A DNA stretch of 64,000 nt from Prosthecobacter sp. (lineage in GTDB: Bacteria; Verrucomicrobiota; Verrucomicrobiia; Verrucomicrobiales; Verrucomicrobiaceae), in contig JAIPJY010000025.1 in assembly GCA_021733925.1 (NCBI GenBank), positions 35,391 to 99,390 of the forward strand, given 5' to 3'. The notes under the pieces were generated by a model. It ran no database searches, had not been told where the DNA came from, and saw nothing but the letters and a program-made list of their open reading frames with translations. Shown here piece by piece: positions 36,695 through 46,241 of this stretch. Made by a program: the position numbers and the translations under genes. Positions within the stretch are counted from its first letter, which is position 1. Each line of letters begins with the position of its first letter.

Positions 36695-37678
36695 ATGGCC
36701 AAAGCCCCCATCAAAGTCGCAGTCACCGGCGCCGCCGGTCAAATCGGTTACGCCCTCCTTTTCCGCATCGCCTCCGGTGCCATGTTTGGCCCGGATCAAC
36801 CGGTGATCCTTCAGCTCATTGAAGCTCCGTTTGAAAAGCCTATGGCCGCTCTCGCCGGTGTCGCCATGGAGCTTGATGACTGCGCTTTCCCACTGCTCAA
36901 GGGCATCGTGCAGACTTCCGACCCCGCCGTGGGTTTCAAAGACGCCAACTGGTGTCTGCTCGTGGGTGCCAAGCCCCGTGGCCCGGGCATGGAACGCGCC
37001 GATCTGCTCAAGGACAACGGCAAGATCTTCATCGAGCAGGGTAAAATCATCGACGCCGTCGCAGCAGATGACGCCCGCGTGGCCGTCGTCGGCAATCCGG
37101 CGAACACGAACTGCATGATCGCCGCCTCCCAGGCCAAGCGCCTCACGCCGGACCGTTTCACCGCCATGGTGCGCCTGGACCAGAACCGCGCCCAGACCCA
37201 GCTCGCGCAAAAGGCTGGCGTGGACCTCACGGAAGTGAAGGACATCTTCATCTATGGCAACCACAGCCCGACGATGTTCCCGTCCTTCGCCCAAGCCACC
37301 ATTGGTGGCAAAGCCGCCGCCGAAGTCATCAATGACCAGGCCTGGCTTGAAGGTCCCTTCCTTGAAACCGTGGGCAAGCGTGGTGCTGCGATCATCGCCG
37401 CCCGTGGCGCTTCTTCCGCCGCCTCCGCCGCGAACGCCCTCGTCGATCACGTCCGCTCCCTTTTCACCCCTGGCGCGATCCATTCCATCGCCGTGAAAAG
37501 CAACGGCCTCTACGGCTTCAATCCTGAAGTCTGGGCCGGCATGCCTGTGCGCACCACCACCCCGGGCAGCTACGAGGTCATCACCAGCTACGAGATGGAC
37601 GAATTCGCGAAATCCAAGATCGCCGCTACGAACAAGGAACTCACGGATGAGCGCTCCTTTGTGGCTGACATGCTGTAA
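36695..37678 (+). CDS. mdh: Malate dehydrogenase
   Basis: The 327-residue enzyme interconverts malate and oxaloacetate in the TCA cycle with NAD. The nucleotide-binding start is [19 protein letters not shown], the substrate-binding Arg is in [12 protein letters not shown], and the catalytic His is in [13 protein letters not shown]. It is the MDH type 2 group. The ATG at 36695 fits the family. It is divergent from the secretin gene and followed by a strong terminator. Confidence 0.95.
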   Translation: MAKAPIKVAVTGAAGQIGYALLFRIASGAMFGPDQPVILQLIEAPFEKPMAALAGVAMELDDCAFPLLKGIVQTSDPAVGFKDANWCLLVGAKPRGPGMERADLLKDNGKIFIEQGKIIDAVAADDARVAVVGNPANTNCMIAASQAKRLTPDRFTAMVRLDQNRAQTQLAQKAGVDLTEVKDIFIYGNHSPTMFPSFAQATIGGKAAAEVINDQAWLEGPFLETVGKRGAAIIAARGASSAASAANALVDHVRSLFTPGAIHSIAVKSNGLYGFNPEVWAGMPVRTTTPGSYEVITSYEMDEFAKSKIAATNKELTDERSFVADML

Positions 37679-37696
37679 TACCAGCGCATGAGCTTG

Positions 37697-37726
37697 AAGC
37701 GGCACCTTCGCGGGTGCCGCTTTTTT
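37697..37726 (+). terminator. Rho-independent terminator after mdh
   Basis: A perfect 10-bp stem (AAGCGGCACC with GGTGCCGCTT) closes a 6-base loop and runs straight into a run of six T, 19 bases after the mdh stop. Confidence 0.9.
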
Positions 37727-37770
37727 GTGCCTGCGTGAAGAATCCCCCTCCCTGCATACGTTAAGGCAGA

Positions 37771-39183
37771 ATGTTCTCCTCCCGTCGCGACTTCCTTCAG
37801 ACCACCGGCTGTGGCTTCGGCTACCTTGCTTGGCAGGCCATGGCGCAGAGTCAGGCAGCGCTGGCCAATCCGCTGACGCTGAAAAAGCCGCACCACCAGC
37901 CGAAGGCGAAGCGCGTCATCTTCCTCTTCATGCAGGGCGGCGTGAGCCATGTGGATTCATTCGACTACAAGCCCCGCCTCTTCAAAGACGACGGCAAGAT
38001 CATCGACGTGATGGATTCCCGCGCCCTCGCCAAGACCGGCAAAGGCGCACTGCAGCGGGTGATGAAACCGCTGTGGGACTTCAAGCAGCACGGTGAAACC
38101 GGCCGCTGGGCCTCCAATCTCTTCCCGCACATCAACCAGTATGTGGATGACCTCTGCTTCCTGCATGGCATGCATACGGAAGGCGTCGCGCACGGTCCGG
38201 CCACGCTGTTCATGCACACCGGCACCACCAGCAACATCCGCCCGAGCATGGGCTCCTGGGTGATGTATGGTCTCGGTGCGGAAAATGAAAACCTGCCCGG
38301 CTTCATGACGATCAGCCCGAGCCTCGGCAACGGTGGCCCGCGCAATTACGGCAATGCCTTCCTGCCCGCTGTCTTTCAGGGCACGCCCGTCGGTCGCAGC
38401 GGCATGCCTGCCAAAGAATCCACCATCAAGAACATCACCAACGCGATCTGGACACCCGAGCAGCAGCGCAAGCAGTACGGACTGCTGAGTGCGCTGAATG
38501 CCGAACAGGCCGCCCATGCCATGGCGGGCGACACCGACATCGATGCCGTCATCCGCAGCTACGAGCTCGCCTGGCGCATGCAAAACAAAGCGCCCGGGGC
38601 CATGGACATCAGCGATGAGTCGGAAGACACGCTCAAGCTTTACGGCATCAACGAAAAAACGACGGACAACTTCGGCCGCCAGTGCCTCATGGCCCGCCGC
38701 ATGGCCGAGCAGGGCGTGCGCTACATTCAGGTGAACTACGGCGACAACTCGAACAACCCCGCTTGGGATCAGCATTCCAACCTGCCCAAGCACGGCGACC
38801 ACGCCGCCGCTGTCGATAAACCCATCGCCGGTCTGCTCGCCGATCTCAAACAGCGAGGCCTGCTCGAAGACACCATCGTCTGGTGGGGTGGCGAATTTGG
38901 CCGCACCCCTTACGCTGAGAAAAACGGCACCGGCCGCGACCACAACCCGCTCGGCTTCACCGTCTGGGTGGCGGGCGGCGGCTTCAAATCCGGCTATGCC
39001 CACGGTGCCACCGACGAACTCGGCCACATGGCCGTCGAGGACAAAGTCCACATGCACGATCTGCATGCGACCATCCTCCATCAGCTAGGTCTTGATCATG
39101 AAAAACTTACGTTCCGCCATGCTGGAAGAGACTTCCGGCTGACGGACGTGCACGGGCATGTGGTGCGGGAAGTGATCGCTTGA
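37771..39183 (+). CDS. DUF1501 protein (Tat-exported)
   Basis: The 470-residue protein starts with a twin-arginine-like signal (SSRRDFLQTTGCGFGYLAWQ). The body is DUF1501, a sulfatase/alkaline-phosphatase-fold family: RVIFLFMQGGVSHVDSFDYK, NYGDNSNNPAWDQHSNLPKH, IVWWGGEFGRTPYAEKN. In PVC genomes this family is normally paired with a DUF1549/DUF1553 cytochrome protein. Here it stands alone after mdh; a complete pair lies at 39909-44383. The substrate is unknown. Confidence 0.9.
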   Translation: MFSSRRDFLQTTGCGFGYLAWQAMAQSQAALANPLTLKKPHHQPKAKRVIFLFMQGGVSHVDSFDYKPRLFKDDGKIIDVMDSRALAKTGKGALQRVMKPLWDFKQHGETGRWASNLFPHINQYVDDLCFLHGMHTEGVAHGPATLFMHTGTTSNIRPSMGSWVMYGLGAENENLPGFMTISPSLGNGGPRNYGNAFLPAVFQGTPVGRSGMPAKESTIKNITNAIWTPEQQRKQYGLLSALNAEQAAHAMAGDTDIDAVIRSYELAWRMQNKAPGAMDISDESEDTLKLYGINEKTTDNFGRQCLMARRMAEQGVRYIQVNYGDNSNNPAWDQHSNLPKHGDHAAAVDKPIAGLLADLKQRGLLEDTIVWWGGEFGRTPYAEKNGTGRDHNPLGFTVWVAGGGFKSGYAHGATDELGHMAVEDKVHMHDLHATILHQLGLDHEKLTFRHAGRDFRLTDVHGHVVREVIA

Positions 39184-39235
39184 AGAACGGCAAAGTTTCA
39201 GTGGTCAGTTTTTACGGGTGATTTAAACTCAGATC

Positions 39236-39430
39236 ATGAGCACGAAGATGCTGGAACAAAAACTGGCTGAGTTGCAACAGCGCGTGGAAACGCTGGAGGC
39301 GAAGGTCAAGCCTGTGGCGAAGGCCACCTGGCGCGACGCAATTGGCTTCGCCAAAAATGATGAACTCTTCGACGAAGCGATGAAGCTCGGTGCTCAATGG
39401 CGGGAAAACGCCAACGCGGAGGGGCTGTAA
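39236..39430 (+). CDS. Putative antitoxin of a PIN toxin
   Basis: The 64-residue protein starts with a coiled coil (MLEQKLAELQQRVETLEAKV) and has a C-terminal acidic part typical of small antitoxins. It ends 3 bp before the PIN-domain gene, so the two are cotranscribed. The family is not clearly recognised. Confidence 0.65.
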   Translation: MSTKMLEQKLAELQQRVETLEAKVKPVAKATWRDAIGFAKNDELFDEAMKLGAQWRENANAEGL

Positions 39431-39433
39431 TCC

Positions 39434-39856
39434 ATGTTTGTGGTGCTGGACACCAATCACTTTCGCGAGGTAGCGGGAGCCACTGCTTTGGCTGCCAAGC
39501 TTGAGAGCAAAATCTCACAAGAACATTCGGAAGTTTTCCTCAGCATCATCACCGTTCAGGAAGCCGTTGGCGGCTGGCTTGCTCTGATCAACAGCACCCA
39601 AGCAGGCCAGGATCAGATTACAGGCTATACGAGTTTTCAAAGAACCATCACCGCTTTTCGGCATTTTGACATCCTGCCCTTCGACAGTGAAGCAGGAGTC
39701 ATCTTCCACCGTTTGAAAAGCGTTCATTCCCGCACCGGCACCATGGATCTCAAAATTGCCGCCATCTGCCTCGCGCATGATGCCATGCTGCTGACACGCA
39801 ACCTGTCGGACTTTCAACACATCCCCGGTCTGCGCGTCGAGAACTGGCTGGATTGA
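39434..39856 (+). CDS. PIN-domain toxin, VapC-like
   Basis: The 140-residue protein is a PIN nuclease. The acidic residues are visible: D7 in VVLDTNHF, Glu in TVQEAVGG, Asp in GTMDLKIAAICLAH, and Asp in LLTRNLSDFQHI. VapC toxins cleave RNA, often tRNA or rRNA. It follows its likely antitoxin at 3 bp. The target cannot be read from the sequence. Confidence 0.85.
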   Translation: MFVVLDTNHFREVAGATALAAKLESKISQEHSEVFLSIITVQEAVGGWLALINSTQAGQDQITGYTSFQRTITAFRHFDILPFDSEAGVIFHRLKSVHSRTGTMDLKIAAICLAHDAMLLTRNLSDFQHIPGLRVENWLD

Positions 39857-39908
39857 GAATGATAAAACGCTGGCTGAGGGCCGTGTATCTTGCATGTGCA
39901 TCCGCCAC

Positions 39909-42900
39909 ATGCGTTCTGCTTGCCTCATCCTGCTTCTTTGCAGCAGGAGCGTGGCCAGCGCGGAAGAAACGCGGCTGGGCTTCAACCGGGACATTCGGCC
40001 GATCCTGTCCAACAAATGCTTCCGCTGCCACGGCTTTGATGAAAAGGGGCGCAAGGGTGATCTTCGTCTGGATCACCGAGAGGACGCCATCGCCTCGCGT
40101 GATGGAAAACAGGCCATCGCTCCCGGCAAGCCGCAGCAGAGCGAATTGATTCATCGGATCGACACCACTGATGCCGATGACATCATGCCGCCGACGGAAT
40201 CGAAGTTTTCCCTGACGGCGGAGGAAAAGGAAACGTTGCGGCGCTGGATTGCGGAAGGAGCCGAATACGAGGCGCACTGGTCTTTGATCCCACCCGCAAG
40301 TGCAACGCTGTCGAAGGTCAAACAAGCGAACTGGCCGCGCAATGAAATCGACCGCTTCGTACTCGCACGACTGGAGAAGGAAGGCATGACGCCCAGCCCG
40401 GAGGCCGCACGCGAAACTCTGCTACGCCGTGTCAGCTTTGATCTCACCGGACTGCCACCCACACTGCAGGAGATGGATGCAGATCCAAATGCGGACGCCT
40501 ATGAGCATGCCGTGGATCGTCTGCTGGCCTCGAAACACTTCGGTGAACGCATGGCGGTGGAGTGGCTGGACGCGGCGCGCTATGCGGACACAAACGGCTA
40601 CTTTGGCGACAAAACCCGCAGCCTGTGGCCGTGGCGAGACTGGGTGATCGATGCGTACAACCGCAACCTGCCCTTTGATCAATTCACCATCGAGCAGCTT
40701 GCGGGAGATTTGATTCCCCATGCCACGACGGCTCAGCGCATCGCGACCGGATTCAACCGCAATCACATGGCGAACAACGAAAGCGGCATCATTGATGAGG
40801 AATACCGGGTGGAATACGTGGCGGATCGTCTGGAAACCACGGGCACCACCTGGCTGGGGCTCACCCTCGGCTGCGCGCGCTGCCATGACCACAAGTACGA
40901 TCCCATCACGCAGCGTGAGTTTTACCAGCTCTTTGCCTTCTTCAACAACGTGCCCGAGTCCGGGCTGATTAAAGCTGACAACCCTCCGCCAGTGCTCAGC
41001 GTGCCGTCGGCAAAGCAAGAGCAGGAACTGAAACGCCTCTCCGCTGCCTCACAGCAGGCAGAGCGCGACTTTCAGCCCTTCACGGCAGCTTTGCAGCAGC
41101 AAATCGCCGAATGGGAAAAAACAGCGGCGGCGTCACTGACTCCATCGCCAACCACCCAGCTCGCTGCGCACTTCTCTTTCGATGGGCAGATCGACGCCAA
41201 GCACTTCGGTACCAGTGATGTGTTTCAAAACGGCATCCTCGGGCAATCCGCAAAGTTTGATGCGACTCAGCACGCGGAGTGGACGGGAGCTTTCGACACC
41301 GATGCTGCCTGGACCGTCGGTCTCTGGCTCACGGCAGACACATCCCTTAGCGGTGTCCTGTCCAAGATCGAGCCCGAAGGCAGTCGCCGGGGCTTTGAGG
41401 TGATCTGGCAGAAGGGCCGCTTTCAAATCAATCTGGTCAGCAAGTGGGGCACGGATGCCATCGAGCTCGTCACGCAGGAACCTGCTTCTTCAAAAAAATG
41501 GCATCATCTGGTAGTCAGCCATGACGGCACCCGCCGCGCTGAGGGCGTGCGCGTCTTCATCGACGGTCTGCCTGCGACGACGAAAATCATGAATGATACG
41601 CTGAAAGGCACCACGGCCTGCAGCGAGCCTCTGCGCATTGGCAGGCGAGATGCGAACCTCGGATTCTACGGCCAGCTTGATGAACTGCGCCTGCTGCAAC
41701 GCCCCGTGACTGCGCAAGAGGCGGAGTCATGGTTTTGGAGCGAGCGACTGCGCGGGATCGCCGCCAAACCAGCGTCCAAGCGCAGTGCCGCAGACGTGAC
41801 TCTGCTGCAGGACTGGTTTGTGGAGCATCATGCGAACCCGCAAACGCTGGCTGCCCACAAACGAGTACGTGAGTCCAAAGCCGCTGAAGCCAGCTTGCGC
41901 GAAAGCATTCCCACCACTCTGGTGATGCAGGAGATGCCCAGCCCGCGCAAAACGCATCTGCTCACGCGTGGTCAGTACGATCATCCTGCGGAGGAGGTGC
42001 TGCCCGGGGTGCCTGCGTCGTTGTCCAAGTGGCAGAATGACGCACCGCCCAACCGCCTGGGCTTTGCCAAGTGGCTCGTCTCGAAGGAGAATCCGCTGAC
42101 CGCACGTGTCGCGGTCAATCGTCTCTGGATGCAATGCTTTGGTGAAGGACTCGTGCGCACCGTGAATGATTTCGGATCGCAAGGGGAAGCACCCAGCCAT
42201 CCTGAACTGCTCGACTGGCTGGCGGTGAGCTTCATGCAAAGCGGCTGGGATGTGAAAGCGATGCTCAAGCTGATGGTGATGAGCGCGGCATATCGGCAAA
42301 GCTCGACCTATTCCGCCCGAGATCCCTCCAACCGCCTGCTGGCCCGTGGCCCCTCTTTCCGCCTGAGCGCCGAGATGGTGCGTGATCAGGCTCTGGCTGT
42401 TTCCGGATTGCTGGTTCCAAAGATTGGCGGGCCGAGTGTGAAGCCCTACCAGCCGCCCGGACTGTGGGAGGCCGTCTCCTACAATGGCGAAGAAACTTAT
42501 TTGAACGACACGGACGAAGGACTGTGGAGGCGCAGTCTCTACACGTTTTGGAAACGGCAGTCGCCGCCCCCTGCCCTGCTCACGTTTGACGGACCCACTC
42601 GTGAAAAATGCACGGTGCGCCGTGCGCGCACCAACACGCCGCTGCAGTCGCTTGTGCTGCTGAATGATGAAACCTACATCGAGGCTGCACGCGTTCTCGC
42701 TGCATGGGCGCAGGCGCTGAAGGGTTCCGAGTCCGAGAGGCTCGCGCTCGCCTTCCGGCGTGTGACCTGCCGTACTCCTGAGCCCGAGGAACTGCAGCTG
42801 CTGACCGGCCTGCTGAGCAGACAGCTCACGCGTTTTGCCACTGATCGCGATGCAGCGACGAAACTCATCGCCGTAGGCGCTTCCACACGCAGCAGAGAGC

Positions 42901-42980
42901 TTGATCCTGTGGAGCTCGCTGCGTGGATCCTCACTCTGCACACGTTGTTCAACCTCGACGAAACCATCACCCGCCGATGA
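39909..42980 (+). CDS. PSCyt1-DUF1549-LamG-DUF1553 cytochrome protein
   Basis: The 1023-residue secreted protein has a signal peptide ([18 protein letters not shown]), a planctomycete-type cytochrome c site ([14 protein letters not shown], near residue 40), DUF1549 (about 150-360; [36 protein letters not shown], with a second CxxCH), a LamG-like insert (about 420-600; [15 protein letters not shown]), and DUF1553 (about 690-970; [18 protein letters not shown]). These proteins pair with DUF1501 proteins in PVC bacteria and are suspected to act on polysaccharides. It overlaps the next gene by 4 bp. The ATG at 39894 is another possible start. Confidence 0.92.
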   Translation: MRSACLILLLCSRSVASAEETRLGFNRDIRPILSNKCFRCHGFDEKGRKGDLRLDHREDAIASRDGKQAIAPGKPQQSELIHRIDTTDADDIMPPTESKFSLTAEEKETLRRWIAEGAEYEAHWSLIPPASATLSKVKQANWPRNEIDRFVLARLEKEGMTPSPEAARETLLRRVSFDLTGLPPTLQEMDADPNADAYEHAVDRLLASKHFGERMAVEWLDAARYADTNGYFGDKTRSLWPWRDWVIDAYNRNLPFDQFTIEQLAGDLIPHATTAQRIATGFNRNHMANNESGIIDEEYRVEYVADRLETTGTTWLGLTLGCARCHDHKYDPITQREFYQLFAFFNNVPESGLIKADNPPPVLSVPSAKQEQELKRLSAASQQAERDFQPFTAALQQQIAEWEKTAAASLTPSPTTQLAAHFSFDGQIDAKHFGTSDVFQNGILGQSAKFDATQHAEWTGAFDTDAAWTVGLWLTADTSLSGVLSKIEPEGSRRGFEVIWQKGRFQINLVSKWGTDAIELVTQEPASSKKWHHLVVSHDGTRRAEGVRVFIDGLPATTKIMNDTLKGTTACSEPLRIGRRDANLGFYGQLDELRLLQRPVTAQEAESWFWSERLRGIAAKPASKRSAADVTLLQDWFVEHHANPQTLAAHKRVRESKAAEASLRESIPTTLVMQEMPSPRKTHLLTRGQYDHPAEEVLPGVPASLSKWQNDAPPNRLGFAKWLVSKENPLTARVAVNRLWMQCFGEGLVRTVNDFGSQGEAPSHPELLDWLAVSFMQSGWDVKAMLKLMVMSAAYRQSSTYSARDPSNRLLARGPSFRLSAEMVRDQALAVSGLLVPKIGGPSVKPYQPPGLWEAVSYNGEETYLNDTDEGLWRRSLYTFWKRQSPPPALLTFDGPTREKCTVRRARTNTPLQSLVLLNDETYIEAARVLAAWAQALKGSESERLALAFRRVTCRTPEPEELQLLTGLLSRQLTRFATDRDAATKLIAVGASTRSRELDPVELAAWILTLHTLFNLDETITRR

Positions 42981-44383
42981 ACCTCGATTTGACCCGCCGT
43001 CAGCTTTTTGGACGTGCCTCCGCAGGCATCGGCACCGCAGCGCTGGCCTCGCTGCTGGGCGAGGGCCAGGCCTTTGCCGCGCCGCACTTCGCGCCGAAGG
43101 CCAAGCGTGTGATCTACCTCTTCATGCACGGCGGGCCATCGCAGCTCGACTTGTTTGACAACAAGCCCGGCCTGAAAAAACTGCACCGCCAGGAGATGCC
43201 GCCTTCTGTGATGGGTGATCAACGCCTCACCGGCATGACCAGCGGGCAGAAGAGCAAACCGATCACTTCATCGCTCTTCCATTTCCAGCAGCACGGCCAG
43301 TCCGGCGCGTGGATGAGCGAACTGCTGCCGAATCTGGGTCGTGTGGCGGATGAGATGTGCATCATTCGCTCCATGAACACGGAGGCGATCAATCATGATC
43401 CCGGCGTCACGCTGCTGCAGACGGGGCATCAGCAGCCGGGACGCCCCAGCTTTGGTGCCTGGGCCAGCTATGGACTCGGCAGTGAGAATGCGAGCCTGCC
43501 CGCTTTCGTGGTGCTCATTTCGCGCGGCAGCGCCGCACGTCCTGCTGACCCGCTGTATGCGCGACTGTGGGGCTCAGGCTTCCTGCCTTCGAACCATCAG
43601 GGCGTGAGCTTCCGCAGCAGCGGTGACCCCGTTTTGTATCTCTCCAATCCACCGGGCATCAGCGCGACATCACGACGCGATGAGCTGGATGTCATCCAGG
43701 CGCTGAACCGCAGGCAGCTCACGCAGCAGCTTGATCCCGAGATCGAGACCCGCATCACGCAGTATGAGATGGCATACCGCATGCAGACCAGCGTGCCGGA
43801 TTTGATCAGCTTGAAGGATGAGAGTGCGGCCACCTTCGAGGCCTATGGTCCGCAGTCACGCGTGCCGGGCAGCTTTGCCGCGAACTGCCTGCTCGCGCGC
43901 CGCATGGCGGAGAGCGGTGTGCGCTTCATCCAGCTTTACCATCGCGGCTGGGACCAGCACTACAATCTGCCGAGCGATCTGCGCCTGCAATGCGGCGACA
44001 TCGACCAGCCCTGCGCCGCACTGATCAGCGATCTCAAGCAGCGTGGATTGCTCGATGACACGCTCATCGTCTGGGGCGGAGAGTTTGGCCGCACCACCTA
44101 CTCACAGGGCAAGCTGGAACCCACCAACCATGGCCGCGACCATCACGGCCGCTGCTTCACCATGTGGCTGGCTGGCGGTGGCGTGAAGCCCGGCCTGCAG
44201 TTCGGCGAAACAGATGACTTCTGCTTCAACGTGGCGCGTGATCCCATGCATGTGCATGATCTGAACGCCACCCTGCTGCACCTGCTGGGCATCGACCATG
44301 AGAGGCTCACCTTCCGTGCTGAAGGCCGCGACTTCCGCCTCACCGACGTGCATGGGCGCGTGATGAGGGAAGTGATCGCTTAA
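42977..44383 (+). CDS. DUF1501 protein, partner of the DUF1549/DUF1553 gene
   Basis: The 468-residue protein has a twin-arginine signal (LTRRQLFGRASAGIGTAALA) and the DUF1501 body: KRVIYLFMHGGPSQLDLFDN, RFIQLYHRGWDQHYNLPSDL, LIVWGGEFGRTTYSQGK. Its start overlaps the stop of the upstream gene in an ATGA, so they are translated together. The substrate is unknown. Confidence 0.92.
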   Translation: MNLDLTRRQLFGRASAGIGTAALASLLGEGQAFAAPHFAPKAKRVIYLFMHGGPSQLDLFDNKPGLKKLHRQEMPPSVMGDQRLTGMTSGQKSKPITSSLFHFQQHGQSGAWMSELLPNLGRVADEMCIIRSMNTEAINHDPGVTLLQTGHQQPGRPSFGAWASYGLGSENASLPAFVVLISRGSAARPADPLYARLWGSGFLPSNHQGVSFRSSGDPVLYLSNPPGISATSRRDELDVIQALNRRQLTQQLDPEIETRITQYEMAYRMQTSVPDLISLKDESAATFEAYGPQSRVPGSFAANCLLARRMAESGVRFIQLYHRGWDQHYNLPSDLRLQCGDIDQPCAALISDLKQRGLLDDTLIVWGGEFGRTTYSQGKLEPTNHGRDHHGRCFTMWLAGGGVKPGLQFGETDDFCFNVARDPMHVHDLNATLLHLLGIDHERLTFRAEGRDFRLTDVHGRVMREVIA

Positions 44384-44421
44384 ATGATCAAGCGCTGAAT
44401 TTTGCCGGCTCCAAACGGAGA

Positions 44422-46110
44422 TCAGCGCAGGTAGTAGTCTTTGACGCGTTGGAAATCTTCCTCTGCCAGCGACTCCGCGCGGCCGTCATTGCGAATGACG
44501 ACGCGTGTCTCCTTGCCGTTGGTCGCTTTGGTCACTGAAGGGGCGGCCAGCACGATGCTGATTCCTGCAGACTCGGGCGTCAAAGTGTTGTCGTAAAGCC
44601 ACGGCTCCCGTTCAGCCCCTGGCTGTGTGGCCACCGTCAGCAATTCTGGCTTGGTCAGCGCGCCCGCAGCGATCAGTTCCTCCAGTTTTTCCGGGTATTT
44701 GCCACCATGGCTCGCGGCGTAAGACTTCAGGGCCAGCAGCACCTGGCGGCCCTCGCTGAGCGATTTCATCTGTCCGGCCTGCTTCTGGATGGAGCTCTGC
44801 ATGGGCACGATCAAGGATGACAGCACCGCCAGCGTGGTGATGCTGGAGAAAGACCCCGGATTCATCGTCGGCAGGCTGGTGTTGCTGGCGGTCAGAATGC
44901 CATCCGGCAGATTGGCGTAGCAAACTGCCTGAGGGTGACGGGCATGCTTGGAAATCAGATTGACCAGATTCAATGCCATTTCGCTGCTCGCTTTGTCTGA
45001 GCCCGAGGTGGCGACTCCCGTTTTCATCGCATCCATCGTGGCTTCCATCATGCGCTTGGACACAAACAGGCAGCCATTGCCCTCCATCGGCAGCCCTTTC
45101 CATGCGGCAGCAAATTCAGGCTGGCTGCTGAGTTTTCCATCTGCTGCCATCATCTGATCGAGGTAGCCCGGACGTGTCACGATGATCAGGCGGTCTGCGG
45201 CCTCGTTCATCTGAAACATGGGTTGAAAATCCATGGGCGGCGGCCCCATCGGCGCACGAAAGCGTCCCGTCCAGACACCGTTGTTGATCTGCAGTTCGAT
45301 GGGTGATTCCGGTCCTTGAAACATGGGGAGCACCTGTAGTTTCAGCACCTCTTTGATCCAGCCGAGCTTGTCGATCACGATGGCGGCATTCACGCCTGGA
45401 AAGCTCATCGGCGCACCGGGAGCCGAGATCGACTGCTCCGGCATCATCGTCGCGATGACAGCCACTCGCACGGAGAGCTTTTCCGCCGCTTCACGGTAGG
45501 ACATGCCCAGCATCGGCTGAGGGGCGGAGGCCATCGCTTCAATCATTGGCCGCTGCTCCTCGGGGATGGTATCCATCATCACCGGCCAGGCCTCGGCCAC
45601 CCAGTCCTTCAAATGCAGCGGAAACTCAAACGCGAGATCTGCATCCTTCGTCGCCAGAGCCGGGACCAGCAAGGGCTCGGCGGGTCCGCCTGTCAGGGAG
45701 AGCAATCCTTTCCGCCCAAGAGGTGTGTACGCAAAGCTGCGATGGTGATTCACGCCCAAGGACACCTTGCGCGAACTCGTCCCGCTGGCCTTGATCGAGT
45801 CCAGGCCGATCATCGACATCATCTTTCTGAAGGAGAAATTGGGCGGCAGACTGGATTTTTCCTTCTCCGGCATGTTCTTGATCACCTCTTCAAAAAAGCC
45901 GCCCAAGAGCCCCATGACATCCTCTTCTTCGACATAGGTGAAGGAAGCCCCTCCCACCTCCAGCTTGGAGGCGACGGCTTGAAAATGCGGCGAGATTCCT
46001 TCCGGAACGAGAGTCAGTCCGGAACCGGTCTCCTTGACCGCAGGAGCGGCATTTTTGTTACACTGGGCAAGACCCAGCAGGGCAAGAATGGAAAGGATTC
46101 GGAGGTTCAT
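44422..46110 (-). CDS. Large lipoprotein with a prepilin-like C-terminal stretch
   Basis: The 562-residue protein has a lipoprotein signal (LSILALLGLAQC, with Cys17 as the lipidated residue). The middle is long and without a known domain, with Met-rich helices (PEKEKSSLPPNFSFRKMMSM). Near the C-terminus, VLLALKSYAASHGGKYPEKL resembles the stretch after the pseudopilin helix in type II secretion-like proteins. It is convergent with the DUF1501 gene. The function is unknown. Confidence 0.75.
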   Translation of the reverse strand: MNLRILSILALLGLAQCNKNAAPAVKETGSGLTLVPEGISPHFQAVASKLEVGGASFTYVEEEDVMGLLGGFFEEVIKNMPEKEKSSLPPNFSFRKMMSMIGLDSIKASGTSSRKVSLGVNHHRSFAYTPLGRKGLLSLTGGPAEPLLVPALATKDADLAFEFPLHLKDWVAEAWPVMMDTIPEEQRPMIEAMASAPQPMLGMSYREAAEKLSVRVAVIATMMPEQSISAPGAPMSFPGVNAAIVIDKLGWIKEVLKLQVLPMFQGPESPIELQINNGVWTGRFRAPMGPPPMDFQPMFQMNEAADRLIIVTRPGYLDQMMAADGKLSSQPEFAAAWKGLPMEGNGCLFVSKRMMEATMDAMKTGVATSGSDKASSEMALNLVNLISKHARHPQAVCYANLPDGILTASNTSLPTMNPGSFSSITTLAVLSSLIVPMQSSIQKQAGQMKSLSEGRQVLLALKSYAASHGGKYPEKLEELIAAGALTKPELLTVATQPGAEREPWLYDNTLTPESAGISIVLAAPSVTKATNGKETRVVIRNDGRAESLAEEDFQRVKDYYLR

Positions 46111-46241
46111 CGGCGGGCAGAATGACAGACACAGCAGCAGAATCAATTCCAGAAAGGCTACAAGTTTGCACCCGCCTCAGTTAATTGATTGGATTAGCGG
46201 CTTTCTGCCATCAAGCGGGCCCGCGAACTCGAATGCCCCAC